Assembly: GCA_039583875.1 (NCBI GenBank)
Contig: CM077166.1
Coordinates: forward strand, 90,208,564-90,272,563
Length of the DNA stretch: 64,000 nucleotides
From: Platanthera guangdongensis
Lineage: Eukaryota > Streptophyta > Magnoliopsida > Asparagales > Orchidaceae
Direction of reading: 5' to 3'
In this document: positions 1 to 10,845 of the stretch, one piece after another
Numbering within the stretch: position 1 is the stretch's first letter
Layout of the letters: each line of letters starts with the position of its first letter
The notes under the pieces: generated by a model
Told to the model about the DNA's origin: nothing
What the model saw: only the letters and a program-made list of their open reading frames with translations
Database searches by the model: none
Translations under genes and position numbers: made by a program

Positions 1-7
1 ACGTATT

Positions 8-730
8 ATGAAAATGAAAACTAAAGTACGTAAGATTGATGAAAGGATTCCCCTTTCTTCGATTACGTCGCCTTTACCGATTTTAAAAGAAAAAATTATT
101 TTAAACAAGGCCTTGCCGTATCCGCATAAATTTGATAACGAGTGTAAGGACGCGCAATATGAAAAATTTATTTTATTGTTAAATCAAATTCATATTAATG
201 TTCCTTTTTGCGAGGCTATCTTGCAAATGCCCAAATATGCAAAATTTGTAAAGAAATTACTTTCTAATTAATGTAAATTAGAGGATATTTCGCATGTATC
301 TCTCAACGCTGTCTACTCGGCGGCCCTTACTAATAAATTGCCCACAAAACAAAACGACCCGGGACGGTTTTCCATCCCGTGCCTTTTTGGCGATATATTA
401 GTAAATTACGCCTTAGCTGATTTAGGGGATAGCATTAATTTGATGTCATTCTCGCTCTTTCAACGTTTAGGTTTGGGTACTCCTGGTCCTATGAATATGC
501 ACATACAATTAGCAGATCGCTCGGTTAAGTTACCTATCGGGGTAGTGGAGGACGTCCTTGTCCGAGTAGACAAGTTTACCTTCCCGGTAGACTTCGTCAT
601 CTTAGACATCAAGGAGGACACCCGAGTTACCGAAAATACTCGGTCGCCCTTTTCTCGCCACCTCCCGCGCACTAATAGATGTTAGTAATGGCCGTCTTCT
701 CCTCCGGGTAGGAGATGACCAAATTACTTT
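8..730 (+). pseudogene. Athila A gag-protease linker and aspartic protease (broken)
   Basis: This is the N-terminal part of the polyprotein frame. Residues such as LPYPHKFD and the stretch after KLPTKQND match element B at 11701-12468. An in-frame stop at about 270 interrupts the linker. The protease region (338-685) carries DLGDSINLM where B reads DLGASINLM, so the residue after the DxG core is changed from Ala to Asp. The flap side is lost to a frameshift near 640, where B's LGRPFLAT region is read in another frame. The protease would process the Gag-Pol polyprotein, but this copy cannot be functional. The stop, the active-site change and the frameshift are seen directly; the family role is established knowledge. 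Confidence 0.8.
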
Positions 731-746
731 CTCTATTAATCCCTCG

Positions 747-1824
747 ATGGAAAATTTGTCATCGAGCGACGATTTCCGCTATTCTTTAGATACATTTTTT
801 GGAGATCGTTCTTCTCCCGTTTTCGAGTACGTATTTTTAAACGGCGATATTTATGCGCTCAAAAATTTTAAATGCGATGAGGATACCTCTTTAGACTTAC
901 CTTTCAAACCAATTGGTAAGAAAGACATAGGAATTAAAACCTCCCTAGAAGAACCGCCCATCCTAGACCTCAAACCCTTACCCGACTCACTCAAATACGC
1001 TTTTTTGGGAAAAGGCGATACGCTTCCCGTTATTATTACTTCGGACTTGAGTGATTCAGAGACTTCCAATTTATTGGAAGTTTTATTTAAACATCGCCAC
1101 GCAATTACGTGGCAAATCTCTGACTTAAAGGTGATTAGCCGCTCCTTTTGCACCCATAAGATATTTCTTAACGATAATTGCCGCAAAATTGTTGAGCTGC
1201 AGCGTCGTCTTAACCCAAACATGAAAGACGTCGTTAAAGCCGAGATTATTAAGTTATTAGATGCGGGTATTATCTACTCTATTTCGGACAGTACATGGGT
1301 TAGTCCCGTGCATGTCGTGCCCAAGAAGGGCGGTCTAACCGTATTGGATAATGAGCATAACGAGCTCGTCCAAACTAGTACTTTTACGGGTTGGCGAGTG
1401 TGCATCGATTATAGAAAACTTAATGATGCCACCCGAAAGGACCATTGCCCTCTGCCTTTTCTGGACCAGATTTTAGAGCGTTTATCCTTTCATCCATATT
1501 ATTGTTTTCTTGATGCTTTATCGGGGTTTTTCCAAATCCCCATTTCCCCCGATGATCAAGAGAAAACAACTTTTACTTGTCCGTTTGGCACCTTCGCATA
1601 TCGAAGAATGCCATTTGGACTGCAATGCGCCGGCTACATTCCAAAGATGTATGCTAGCGATCTTTGGCGAGCTAGTAGAAGACATTATGGAAGTCTTTAT
1701 CGATGACTTTTCTGTTTTTGGATGCTCTTTTCCTGATTGCCTTCACAATTTAGATCGTGTCCTTCAACGGTGCGAGGACACAAGACTTGTATTAAATTGG
1801 GAAAAATGCAACTTTATGGTTTGA
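747..1824 (+). pseudogene. Athila A reverse transcriptase, fingers and palm (frameshifted)
   Basis: Reverse transcriptase core of the Athila polyprotein. The first frame (747-1706) carries the fingers motifs RRLNPNMKDVV, VSPVHVVPKKGG, WRVCIDYRKLNDATRKDH and the palm segment CPFGTFAYRRMPFGL. A frameshift near 1620 moves the continuation (CNAPATFQRCM) into the frame read by 1510-1824. That frame holds the catalytic FIDDF at about 1699-1713, so the two metal-binding aspartates survive. It ends at a TGA at 1822 after NFMV; B reads CGA (Arg) at the matching place, so this stop looks like a C-to-T change. The enzyme would copy element RNA into DNA in the virus-like particle. Broken in this copy. 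Confidence 0.85.
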
Positions 1825-3060
1825 GGAGGTTTGGTCCTCGGTCATATGATTTCATCTAAGGGGATGGAGGTGCATAATGCCAAGATAGAAATCATAGAAG
1901 AACTACCGCAACCAACAAACGTAAAATCTATTAGGAGTTTTTTAGGCCATGTAGGCTTTTACCGACGATTTATTCAAGATTTTTCAAAAATAACGAAGCC
2001 GCTTACTCTCCTCTTGGAAAAGGAATCACGTTTCATCTTTAGTAGCGAATGCGAGTCCGCCTTTAATATAATAAAACAAAAACTTATCACTTCACCAATT
2101 TTAGTGGCCCCTAATTGGTCCCTTCCGTTCGAAATTATGTGCGACGCTAGTTATATTGCCTTAGGTGCCATTCGTGGCCAACGCGTAGAAAAACATTTTC
2201 ATCCAATTTATTACGCTAGCAAGATGCTCACTTCCGCACAAATAAATTACACGACGACGGAAAAGGAACTCTTAGCCTTCGTTTTCGCTTTTGATAAGTT
2301 TCGCTCGTATATAAAGGTATCTAAAGTTATCGTATTTACCAATCACTCCGCCCTTAAATATTTATTAGCTAAAAATGATGTGAAGCCCCGCCTTCTTCGA
2401 TGGATTCTCCTCCTACAAGAGTTTGATTTGGAGATCCGAGATAAGCGGGGAGCGGAAAATCTAGCGGCAGACCACCTCTCCCGTTTAGAAAATCCAGGTG
2501 CGGAAGCGCTCGTCGAATCTGAAATAAATGACAGATTCCCCGGGGAACGCCTCCTTTCCATTCATAATTCTTCGTCATCTTCGCCTTGGTTCGCAGACTT
2601 TGCAAATTACCTAGTAGCGCGGGTGCTTCCTAAAGAGTTTTCAAGTCATCAAAAGAAGAAATTATTTTCTGACTTGAAAAATTTCTTTTGGGAGGACCCA
2701 TTTCTTATTCGTACCTACGCGGACCAAGCGGTCCGAAGATGCGTTGCGGGTGTGGAGTGCTTGCAAATTCTTAAGCACTACCACGAGGGTCCAGCCGGTG
2801 GGCATTATCAAGCCAACCGGACTGCTCGGAAGACGCTTGAAGCGGGCTACTTTTGGCCCACTCTCTTCAAAGACGCGCATACCTTTGTGCGCGCATGCGA
2901 TAGCTGTCAGCGGTCGGGTAACATCTCTCGTCGCGACAAGATGCCCCAAAACATGTTTTTAGAATGCGAAGTCTTCGATTTGTGGGGCATAGATTTTGTT
3001 GGCCCCCTACCCTGTCTTTCAAAAATATGTATATTTTTGTGGCGATCGACTACATATTGA
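1825..3060 (+). pseudogene. Athila A RT thumb/connection, RNase H and integrase zinc domain
   Basis: One long open stretch downstream of the RT stop. [12 protein letters not shown] and [17 protein letters not shown] are the RT connection motifs. The RNase H segment follows, with MCDASY (first acidic residue), TTTEKELLA (Glu) and [11 protein letters not shown], where B has [11 protein letters not shown]. The Asp-to-Asn change in A removes a metal ligand. The integrase N-terminal zinc motif is visible as HYHEG, GGHY and CDSCQ, then DLWGIDFVG carries the first integrase aspartate. A frameshift near 3030 ends the frame. So RNase H is probably inactive and integrase is broken. The calls are motif-based and backed by the closely similar copy in B. 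Confidence 0.85.
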
Positions 3061-3883
3061 GGTGGGTGGAAGCGCAAGCTCTCCATACCAACGATGCATG
3101 AGTCGTCGTTACATTTCTTAAAATATTATTTTCTCGCTTCGGCACGCCTCGCGTAATTATTAGTGATAGGGGAACGCATTTCTATAACGCTCTTATGGCT
3201 AAGACGTTAGCTAAATACGGATTCACGAACAAGCTTGCCACCCCTACCACCCGCAAACAAGTGGCCAAGTTGAGGTAGTAAATCGAGAGATTAAGTGAAT
3301 TTTAGAAAAAACCGTTTCACTAAATAGGAAGGATTGGTCCGTTAAAATCGACGATGCGTTGTGGGCGTATCGGACGGCATACAAAACCGTAATTGGTTGT
3401 ACGCCGTTCCGGTTAGTCTATGACAAAGCGTATCATTTACCCGTAGAACTAGAGCATTGCGCTCTTTGTGCTTTAAAACTCTTAAACCTTGACGTCACCT
3501 TAGCCGCTCAGAATAGAAAACTGCAACTAAACGAGCTCGATGAATGGCGTGCCAATGCTTACGAGAGCAAAAAATTCTATAAGGAGCGCTCTAAGTTATA
3601 TCACGATCGAAAAATAAAGTCCCCAAAATTTTTTTCTCCGGGCGATCTTGTCCTTCTTTACAATTCACATCTTAAGCTTTTTCCGGATAAACTAAAATCT
3701 AGATGGTCCGGTCCCTTCTTAGTTGAAGAAGTTTTTCCATATGGGACCGTACTCTTCTCCCACCCGGAAAAAGGTTCGTTTAGAGTAAACAATCATCGGT
3801 TAAAGTCTTATATAGCAGGCGACCTAGTGATCGGGCATAACGAAATCATATCTTTCCTCAACATTATTTACCCGCCAAAATAG
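3061..3883 (+). pseudogene. Athila A integrase core and C-terminal domain (fragmented)
   Basis: The remainder of integrase is spread over frames. Around 3130-3200 translation shows ISDRGTHFYN-like residues, the second catalytic Asp region. Stops and a frameshift follow near 3250-3300, then an open frame at 3359-3883 begins WAYRTAYKT and contains [25 protein letters not shown] and [12 protein letters not shown]. These are conserved in Athila integrase C-termini and match B. The frame ends with a natural-looking stop at 3881. No chromodomain follows, which separates this lineage from elements E-H. Integrase inserts element cDNA into the chromosome; this copy is dead. Confidence 0.8.
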
Positions 3884-5705
3884 TCAAGCTACACGACTAT
3901 AAACAAAGCGCTCCTGGGAGGCACCCCTCGCTTATCTTTTTCGCTTTTTCCTTATTTTCTTTACTGTTTTTCTAATAAATGCAGGGTTTCTAATGGACTT
4001 CCCCGACTGCGCATCAGGGAAGTTCCTACCCTCTCGTTTTATTTTTGTACATACAACATTTTATTTCATTTTTGTTCCGCATACTTACGTTGCAACATTG
4101 GGGACAGTGTTCGACTTAAGTATGAGGGTGTTTTCGTGCTTTACTTTCTGCACTTTAACTTTTCTGCATTTCAAAAATACAAAAAAATATATATAACAAC
4201 AAAACAAAAAAACTCTTAAAATAAGAAAAAAACAAAAAAATTAAAATGAAAAATCCAAAAAAAATTTCATTTTCTTTTTCTTTCTTTTTCCCAAAAACTC
4301 CAAAAAAAATTATAAAATAAAAAAAATATTTAGTTTCACTTTGTAAATTTTTTTTTTCTTTGTAAATATTTTTATGTAAATAATCTTCTCTCTCGCCCCC
4401 TTCCTTTTCCCTCTTATTCTTGTAAATAACTTTTTTTTTCTCACAATCTTTGTAAATAGAATGAAAATTTTCTTAAAAAAAATACAAAATAACTTTTTAT
4501 ATATATTAAAATACATAAACTTAAAAACCAAAAAAAAGATAATAGTTCAAAAAATTCAAAAAAATTTAGTAAAACAAAACAAAAATACAAAAAAAGATAA
4601 TAAATGAAAAACACAAAAAATTGATGATAAAAACTATAAAAATCAAAAAAATATATTTTGAAACAAATAAATCAAATATTCCATCCTTAACTTTCCTGTT
4701 ATCCAAAAATATTGTTTTGAGTTTATTTATATATGAATTTTATTAATTCTCTGTTTGCTATTCGTTTGTTAATTATTGAGTGAAAAATTTAAATAGTCGG
4801 GGTTAAGTTTTAAAAAATTCATTATGCTTTGTTAAAAATAGTGAACTCATTTTAGGCACTACTTCTAATTTTTCATTGATAGGAGCACATGTACTATGTT
4901 AGAAAATAATGACTATAGGATTCAATTATATTTACTTTTAGCTTTCTGAAAAATTGGAACGTACAATTTATTAAGGTTGCTCTCAAAATTGTTTTTAATT
5001 AAAAATCTAGTTTTCCTTTCTCCCTTTACCTATCATGACCTACTTGGCATGAAAAAAAATTTTATCCATAAAATATCCTATGTCAATGGTAATAAGATTT
5101 CGTTCCATAAACATAGGCCCCCAATAATTTAAAAAGATTATATGTTATGGAGTAAGAGGATAAAATTCATTACTCCTACACGTATACATTGGGTTAGTTT
5201 TATTCTTATGAAGTTGAAAAAAAAAACAAAGATCATATTAGGAAAATAAGATTTCATTTTCCTAATAATCCTATAAAGAAAAAAAAATGGAGGTTTGAGA
5301 AAAAATTACTTCACCTCAAATTCCAAACCCTTTTCATAAACCAACATCAACCCCCTTAGCCAATTTCAAGATTCAAGAATTTATTCAAAAATCTTTTTGA
5401 GAGCATAATTTGTAAATTGCATTATTTCCGGTAAAACTCCTATAAGCAAAAAGTTCAAATAATTCCAAACTATTTTTGTTAATCTAACCAATACAATTAC
5501 TGCTTTCTATTTGATTACATCAAGAAGTCTTTTGGTCAAAACTTTTTTGCTATTTAAATTATCTACATAATTTTAGGACTTAACTCTTACACCCCGTATA
5601 TTTATTTAGATCTCTCTTATAATTCATTAAGCGGTAGCTAAACTTAGAGTTTTTCTATTTCTTATAAGTTTACCTCAAACCTTTGCACTGGAATAGCAAA
5701 CGCTT
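3884..5705 (+). other. Athila A long AT-rich 3' non-coding region
   Basis: No convincing coding sequence lies between the pol stop and the polypurine tract. It starts with AAACAAAGCGCTCCTGGGAGG, a sequence shared with B just after pol. Then comes a hairpin (AACATTG/GGGA/CAGTGTT at 4094-4111) and a purine-rich run (4118-4128) that resembles the true polypurine tract. The rest (4200-5700) is very A/T rich and aligns with 15780-17270 in B. Some Athila elements carry an env-like ORF at this place; none is visible here. Confidence 0.75.
4094..4128 (+). other. Hairpin followed by an internal polypurine-like run (Athila A)
   Basis: The 7-bp stem AACATTG/CAGTGTT (one G-T pair) around a GGGA loop is followed by AAGTATGAGGG at 4118-4128. 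The latter resembles the terminal polypurine tract AAGTATGGGGG at 5706-5716. Element B has the same pair at 15679-15713 with a perfect stem. Confidence 0.6.
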
Positions 5706-5716
5706 AAGTATGGGGG
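5706..5716 (+). promoter_or_regulatory. Polypurine tract of Athila A
   Basis: AAGTATGGGGG lies four bases before the proposed LTR start TGATGAATC at 5721. B has the same arrangement at 17272-17281. This would be the plus-strand primer site for reverse transcription. Confidence 0.7.
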
Positions 5717-5869
5717 TATTTGATGAATCATAAATATATGTATTTTTATGTACATTAATTTAGTCATTTTCATCGTTTTTACTAACATTTGTTCAATAAA
5801 ATGCTCCTATTTTTGTAAATTTACTACTAACTTATTTTATTTTATTTTTCAGGAAAAAAAGAAAAATCT

Positions 5870-6415
5870 GCCAAACAGTGTTGTCACGGCCGTGTGCTGT
5901 TGGTCAGGCCCGTGACTAGGGCGTGATACGTCAAATTCTCGAGAAATGAACAAATTTTAAAGAAATTGCTTGACACGCCCGGTCATACGCCTGAGACATG
6001 ACCCGTGTCCAACGCTCGCCGATCCTCCGCTCGACGATCCTCCACTCGATGATCTGCCGCTTGACGATTTTACCTCTTGACGATTTTGCCGCTCGATGAC
6101 TTTCCGCTCGACGATTTGCCGCTCGACGAATTTCCGCTCGACGATCGTCGAACCCCCGACACGCCCAGAGTCACGCCATGACCTGGGACGTGACTTGTCC
6201 ACCTACCCGACAAGACTCACGCGACGACCTTTGATGCACCGCGCCCAGATCCACCTCCTCGACACGGCCACCGTCACTCCCGTGACCTGGGGTGTGACCG
6301 CTGCGTGACCGACATGTGTCCAGCCCGAAGTCCACTTTCCCATCAAATTGTCGGCCGTCTTCGCAAGTAGTAGTGACACGCCCGCCGACACGCCCCTGTC
6401 GGAGGGCGTGTACAT
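5870..6415 (+). repeat. Dyad-rich GACACG/CTCGACGA array in Athila A LTR
   Basis: Two motif sets are packed just before the TATA box. One is CACG/CGTG dyads such as GTCACGGCCGTG at about 5882. The other is a degenerate short tandem repeat of CCGCTCGACGATTTG type at 6010-6150, ending in CTCGACGATCGTCGA. The array is GC-rich inside an otherwise AT-rich LTR. Its position upstream of TATA suggests a U3 enhancer (inference). Confidence 0.7.
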
Positions 6416-6429
6416 AGATTTTTTTTTCC

Positions 6430-6437
6430 TATAAATA
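6430..6437 (+). promoter_or_regulatory. TATA box of Athila A LTR
   Basis: TATAAATA followed by CCCC, about 15 bases after the dyad array. B has TATAAAA at the aligned position (18134). Transcription would start roughly 25-35 bases downstream. Confidence 0.7.
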
Positions 6438-7439
6438 CCCCACTTCTGTAATGACCAAGGGTTCATATTTTTGAGCCACTTTAGTGTGTTTTGTTGGCTG
6501 CATCCGTGGATTCCTTTGCTATGTAAGGATATTTCTCCCCCCCCTTCCTTTCATGTTTGTTTTTGCTTTAGCTTTAGCTTTGTAATAGCTTTGTAATAGT
6601 TTATTTTAATCAATAAAAATGTTAGTTTTTCTCTTCTTAAATGGCTTTGGAATTAACTTATGTGCCCACTTTTCTTCTCATTTTTTCCTTAGTTTCTCCT
6701 TTGTTCTTCCTTTTATGAAAAGTGTGTGTGTGTATATGAGTGTAACTTGTTCATTTTCTATGTTTTTTTTACCTGTCTCAATATTAGAGCTTGTTATAGA
6801 CTTCATTTCCAAGCATGGTATGATATGTTTATCTCTTCTTCAACATGTTCTTCCTTAATGTTTTTTTTAAATTTCATTCTTATGTATTTATAAAAGAGTT
6901 TTGAAAGTGATTTTATTTTTTTTACTTAGTTTTTTTGTAGAATTGTAAAACTTTTTTTGTTCTTTTCATTTTCTTTTCACTTTTTATCACTTTTATAAAA
7001 TCCTAAGAATGAAAATATTGAAATTTTAATTTTTAAAGAACTTTGGTTTTTTGATTTGTTTTGAAAAACTTTTGTTCTCTTAAAATTTTATTTAGTTCTT
7101 TTTATTTGTTTTTGGTAAAACCTAAGTATAGAAAAGTAGTAGTTTTAAATTTTTGGTAACTTTCATTTTTGCTTTTAATTTGTATGTGTTAGTGTAAGAG
7201 TTAGTTTTCATTTTGTCATTTCAACTTCCATGTAGCGTGTGTGTGTGTGTAGGAGATAAATTTTAATACTTTATTTTATTGCTTTCTTTGATTTATGTAG
7301 AGTGTGTGAGTGTACGAGTTAGTTTTTCATGCTTTATTTTCATGCTTTATTTTGTCGCTTTCTTCAATTACGTAGAATGCGTGTGTGTAGGAGATAGTTT
7401 TATTATTTTCTTTCAATTATGTAGAGTGTGTGTGTTAGC

Positions 7440-7640
7440 GTTTATTTCCGCCTACTTGCTAGGAGTTAAAAGGCCGGATTTTGTTTACAGCCTACTCATT
7501 TGAGTTAAATGGCATGTCTTTTATTTTTCTGTAATTATTTTAGTAGGACTTGTACTTGAATTTATTTCCACCTACTCGTTAACAGTTAAATGGCGTGCCT
7601 TTATTTCCAGCCTACTCGTTTGAGTAGGACTTGTAATTTT
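7440..7640 (+). repeat. CCTACTCGTT/GAGTTAAATGG short repeats in Athila A LTR
   Basis: About three degenerate copies of a segment with CCTACTCGTT, (G)AGTTAAATGG and GTAGGACTTGTA. The same repeat is expanded in B at 19070-19690, which accounts for much of the difference in LTR length. Confidence 0.6.
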
Positions 7641-7789
7641 CCTTTTTTTTGTAATTTAGTTTATTCTGTTTTATTTATAATTTGGAGTGTGCGTGAGTTC
7701 TTGTTTTAGCTAACTTTTCTAGTTTCTAAATGTTTGTCATTTTCATGTCTTATTCTTATAACCTTTTAGCGCTTAGTTTAATTCCAACT

Positions 7790-8240
7790 CGTGCCTCATC
7801 AAATTATAAAGCCATCCCCATACCGATGTGTGGCTAATCGCTATTAGCCTCGGCATCGAAGAGCATTGGGATATTTAAAATAATTCGTAATAATTAAAGC
7901 TCTTTATTTTCACTTTAATTTAAGCACTTAAGGTTTGCCCCAGGTTAACGAAGCGTAGGACCACAAATCGATGTGTGAGCCCTATTTCCATTATCCATAC
8001 GCTAGCTAGCCAAGAGGCCGTGTGTATGGACAGATCACCCCTGGGTAAATAGCTTTGCATGCATACCCTCGAGAGAGGACAAGCGTAATTCTACCGGATT
8101 GGGTTCCCCACTCAATAGCGGGGTTCTTAGCATAAAGCGGGCATTAAGAGGAATCCTTCGTCGGACTAACGTTCGGTCGAATAGTCTTAGCGTTTAGGTG
8201 AGCGATATCCATATAGCTAGGTGAGCTCACATTTGTGGAA
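7790..8240 (+). other. Conserved GC-rich block in Athila LTR downstream half
   Basis: This block is much better conserved with B (19850-20300) than the flanking DNA. Shared stretches include GATCACCCCTGGGTAAA, TACCGGATTGGGTTCCCCAC, AATAGCGGGGTTCTTAGCAT and GGAATCCTTCGTCGGAC. It lies in the transcribed part of the LTR if the TATA box at 6430 is used. No ORF is conserved, so it may be a structured leader or terminator region (inference). Confidence 0.6.
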
Positions 8241-8592
8241 CCTCCACGAACATGTTGTCTTTTATTAATTTGAAAACTAAGTCCTATAATTATTAAAAGT
8301 TATTTTTGTCTTAATCCGATTCGATGCCGCGAGTTAACCCTTCATCGAATTTTTCTAAATTGTTTTTTCGCTCTTTTACTTTTTCCATCTTTACTTAATT
8401 ATAATCTCCACCTTACTTTCAGTAAAATAATAGTCCTCCTGGAGGAGTAAGAATAATAAACCCGACCTCGAGAATAATATGACCTCGGTATTCCCCCGAA
8501 TATCGAGTACTATTTGCGATAGGTGCACTTGCCTACCCGAGAAAGCCCGCGGCGAGCGACTCATCGAACCAACCACAGTAAGAGTCTGTTCA

Positions 8593-8785
8593 CGGGCGCA
8601 TCACTGGGTCAATTAGTTGACTTGCTCGTTTTCCTCCCACGTCACATACCTAATGGGAAGGTCTGTAACATACTAATGACCCCCTTCACCTTTGTCAAAT
8701 ATAGTTGTAGGGTAGTCTCCCTTGCCTCAAACTCCCCATTGATATGAGAGGTCACTATTGATGTGCGAAAATAGCACTATCTTGT
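8593..8785. other. Short unassigned spacer
   Basis: About 190 bases between the Athila A LTR end and repeat C. It is not shared with B's flank and no ORF or repeat was recognised. It may be the insertion-site DNA of element A. Confidence 0.4.
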
Positions 8786-10424
8786 TAACATGGAGGAGTG
8801 TTCAGTCTCACGGGCAAGGTGAAGAAAAGGATGAAGGTTGCGGGGTTGAAGAGGAGGAGAGGAATCTTCTGAGTGCTCGAGAGTGGAGCAAGAGCTTGTC
8901 CGAGGGTTGCGGGGATAGAGGAGAGGTTGGCTGAGAGCAGCTGGGAAGGCTGATAATTAGTGGATGAGGTTGATCAGGAGCTGTAGAACAGACGCTTACT
9001 TTCATGATTGTGCTTGCAAGTGGATGCCTAGAGAACTGAGCTGAGCTAAGAAGAAGAGAAGGGGCCGCTAGCAGCATCAATAGCAGACTTCGCCCGTCAC
9101 GGCATAAATGGCACTCTTGCGACGTGCTTTCCTTTGATTAATATTGAGTTATTAAAGCTTGCTAATACTCCTTTACAAGAAAACAAATAAAGTGGTACAA
9201 ATGGGAAGATGGCGGCTAAGGAAGGAGTGCCAGAGGAAGCCGCGCGGACTGAGCTTGGAGGTCGGTAGACCGCACGGTTAAGGGAAGAACAGAGATTGCA
9301 TAGACTGGAGAGCCAGGTCGGCAGGCCGCGTGACTAAGGACAGAGTGGGTGAGGACTGATAAGAGGAGTCCGCAGGGGCTGGAGACTTGAGCTTGCTGAG
9401 GGCTGTCTTCGAGCGTGAGCACCTTGGCGATGTTGTGTCCCCCAAACAAATGAGAGGCATGGGGGTCTATTTATAGGCCCGAGGAGGTAACAGCTTGCGG
9501 TGACGTTACCCCCAGTGAGACGGTAACTTAAGCGAGAAGAGGCTGGAGTCCGCCGAGTCCACAACAAGCCGTGCGGAGTGGGGCATGCCTCTGGAACTGG
9601 TCCTGCTGATGGCAGACTGGGAAGAGTCCACTCCTGCTGATTTGATTGAGCCCGCACCAAGATTGTGCATGCTGAAGGTCTGTCTGCCCGCTGCTGGGAA
9701 GCAGGAGTTGGAAGTTATGTGGCGGACTACGATGAGAATCTGTGGAGTCTGCCGCTACTGAACTGAGCGAGTGCTAAGGCTGCAAGCTAAGGTATATCCA
9801 CCGAGTCTGCAGGGGGCTGCATGGTATGGGACTGCTTTGAGGAGGTTCTACTTCCTAGCGGGCTGGGACAAGTCCGCCACTACTGTTCGAGCTCGCGCCA
9901 AGACTGCGGGCTGAGGGATGTTGACCCCGCTGATGGAGAGAAGCGGGTGGTGGAGGCTGAGGAATGATGGGCTGCATAGCGAATCCGCAGAGTCCGCGGA
10001 GTCCGCGCCTGACGCTAAGTTGAGTCCGCCTATGCCAGAATGGAGAGGCCTGCTACTGAGGAGCTAAGTTTCATCAACGTAGGCGGACTGGAAGGCTTGA
10101 CTACACTTCGAGTCCGCCCAGCTCGCGAGGAACTGGATGCTGCTGATCTTTGCGGGTAGATGGCTGGAGCGTCCGTGCTCCTTAGGTGGACTGAAGAAGC
10201 TGGTTGCCCATGCTGTTGGAGTCCGCCACTGTTGAACGGAACTTGTGGCACCTGCTAGGTGAAAAGGGATGAGAGACCTGCCGGACTGACAAGGCAGGCC
10301 GCGCATGTTGGTGAGGTGGAAACGGAGGTAGCTAGATGGCGGCCTGGGGGCTGGTCACCACTTTTGCTTTGGCAGTTTGGGCGGTGTGGATGGATAGACA
10401 TCTGAGTCCGGAAAAGGGGGCATC
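8786..10424 (-). repeat. GC-rich repeat C, probable LTR of a Tat-like element
   Basis: The first 1 kb (8787-9770) aligns with repeat D (21985-22969) at roughly 90% identity by eye. On the minus strand it has a classical TATA box (9468-9475). In D the same DNA lies directly upstream of a minus-strand gag pseudogene, so minus orientation and an LTR or leader role are likely. The part beyond 9770 is rich in GAGTCCGC-type words, for example at 9970-10030. Against a simple reading, a plus-strand polypurine-like run and TG start occur at 10411-10425. Boundaries and orientation therefore stay uncertain. Confidence 0.5.
9468..9475 (-). promoter_or_regulatory. Minus-strand TATA box in repeat C
   Basis: Reads TATAAATAGACCCCCATGCC on the minus strand. 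It is conserved in repeat D at 22671-22678 despite divergence around it. Confidence 0.6.
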
Positions 10425-10438
10425 TGTTGAGAAACCTA
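10411..10438 (+). promoter_or_regulatory. Polypurine-like run and possible LTR start
   Basis: GAAAAGGGGG then CATC then TGTTGAGAAACC. This is the usual look of a plus-strand polypurine tract next to an LTR start at 10425. It conflicts with the minus orientation suggested by the TATA box in repeat C, so two different elements may meet here. Confidence 0.4.
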
Positions 10439-10845
10439 CGGTTAAGCTGACAAGGTGCGTGGTCTGCAGGTGCGGAATGTGGAATCACTCCGCGACACCT
10501 GCCAACCAAAGGAACAAGGCACTGCCTGGGCAGTCAGACCAATGAGATCGCCCAAGCCGTGCGGCCTGAGTGGATAGAAAGTTCTGTCCGCCCAGCCTAA
10601 GGTGTCGCGACCTCCAGGAGGAACCCGGGGCAGGCCGCAACTAGCAAGCGGGCAGCCTTGGGAAGGATCGCCGATTTCGGGGTCAACATAATCCCCGCAC
10701 TTTTTAATTTCAGAAGGGAACTTCAAAAAATTTGGAGACCCACGAAAATCATGATCCACCACAAAGGAAAGGAAGGGGGCAAGGAGAGATAGAACATTAT
10801 GTCTCTCCTTAGTAGTTTTCCAATGCCTATCTTTTTCCTGCAAAA
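10439..10845. other. Unassigned GC-rich to mixed sequence
   Basis: No supportable gene. If the LTR start at 10425 is real, this is the first part of a truncated LTR. A change in composition near 10700 (ending the GC-rich part) suggests a junction. A purine-rich stretch at about 10762-10790 was noted without a clear role. Confidence 0.35.

Larger units (their letters stand above)
1..8592 (+). mobile_element. Athila-type Ty3/gypsy retrotransposon A (3' part)
   Basis: The left edge of the window lies inside the gag-protease linker. Protease, RT, RNase H and integrase follow in Ty3/gypsy order, then a long AT-rich non-coding region, a polypurine tract at 5706-5716 and an LTR starting TGATG at 5721. 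The RT family motifs (for example RRLNPNMKDVV, KLNDATRKDH, DDFSVFG) are Athila-like, and no chromodomain follows integrase. The coding part is broken by several frameshifts and stops, so the copy is dead. The whole layout is repeated by element B at 11232-20639. The 5' LTR and most of gag lie outside the window. Family assignment rests on recalled motifs, not a search. Confidence 0.85.
5721..8592 (+). repeat. 3' LTR of Athila A
   Basis: Starts with TG after the polypurine tract. Homology to B's LTR (17287-20639) runs to TAAGAGTCTGTT at about 8590, after which the two sequences diverge; ending at CA (8592) is the best guess. In order it holds a GC-rich dyad array (5870-6415), a TATA box (6430), a T-rich leader with GT-rich microsatellites (6730-7440), short CCTACTCGTT repeats (7440-7640) and a conserved GC-rich block (7790-8240). 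The matching 5' LTR is outside the window, so LTR age cannot be judged. Confidence 0.7.

Noticed and set aside
3993..4196. Env-like or small membrane protein frame after Athila A pol
   Set aside because: Hydrophobic content follows from T-rich DNA; the aligned region in B does not keep the frame.
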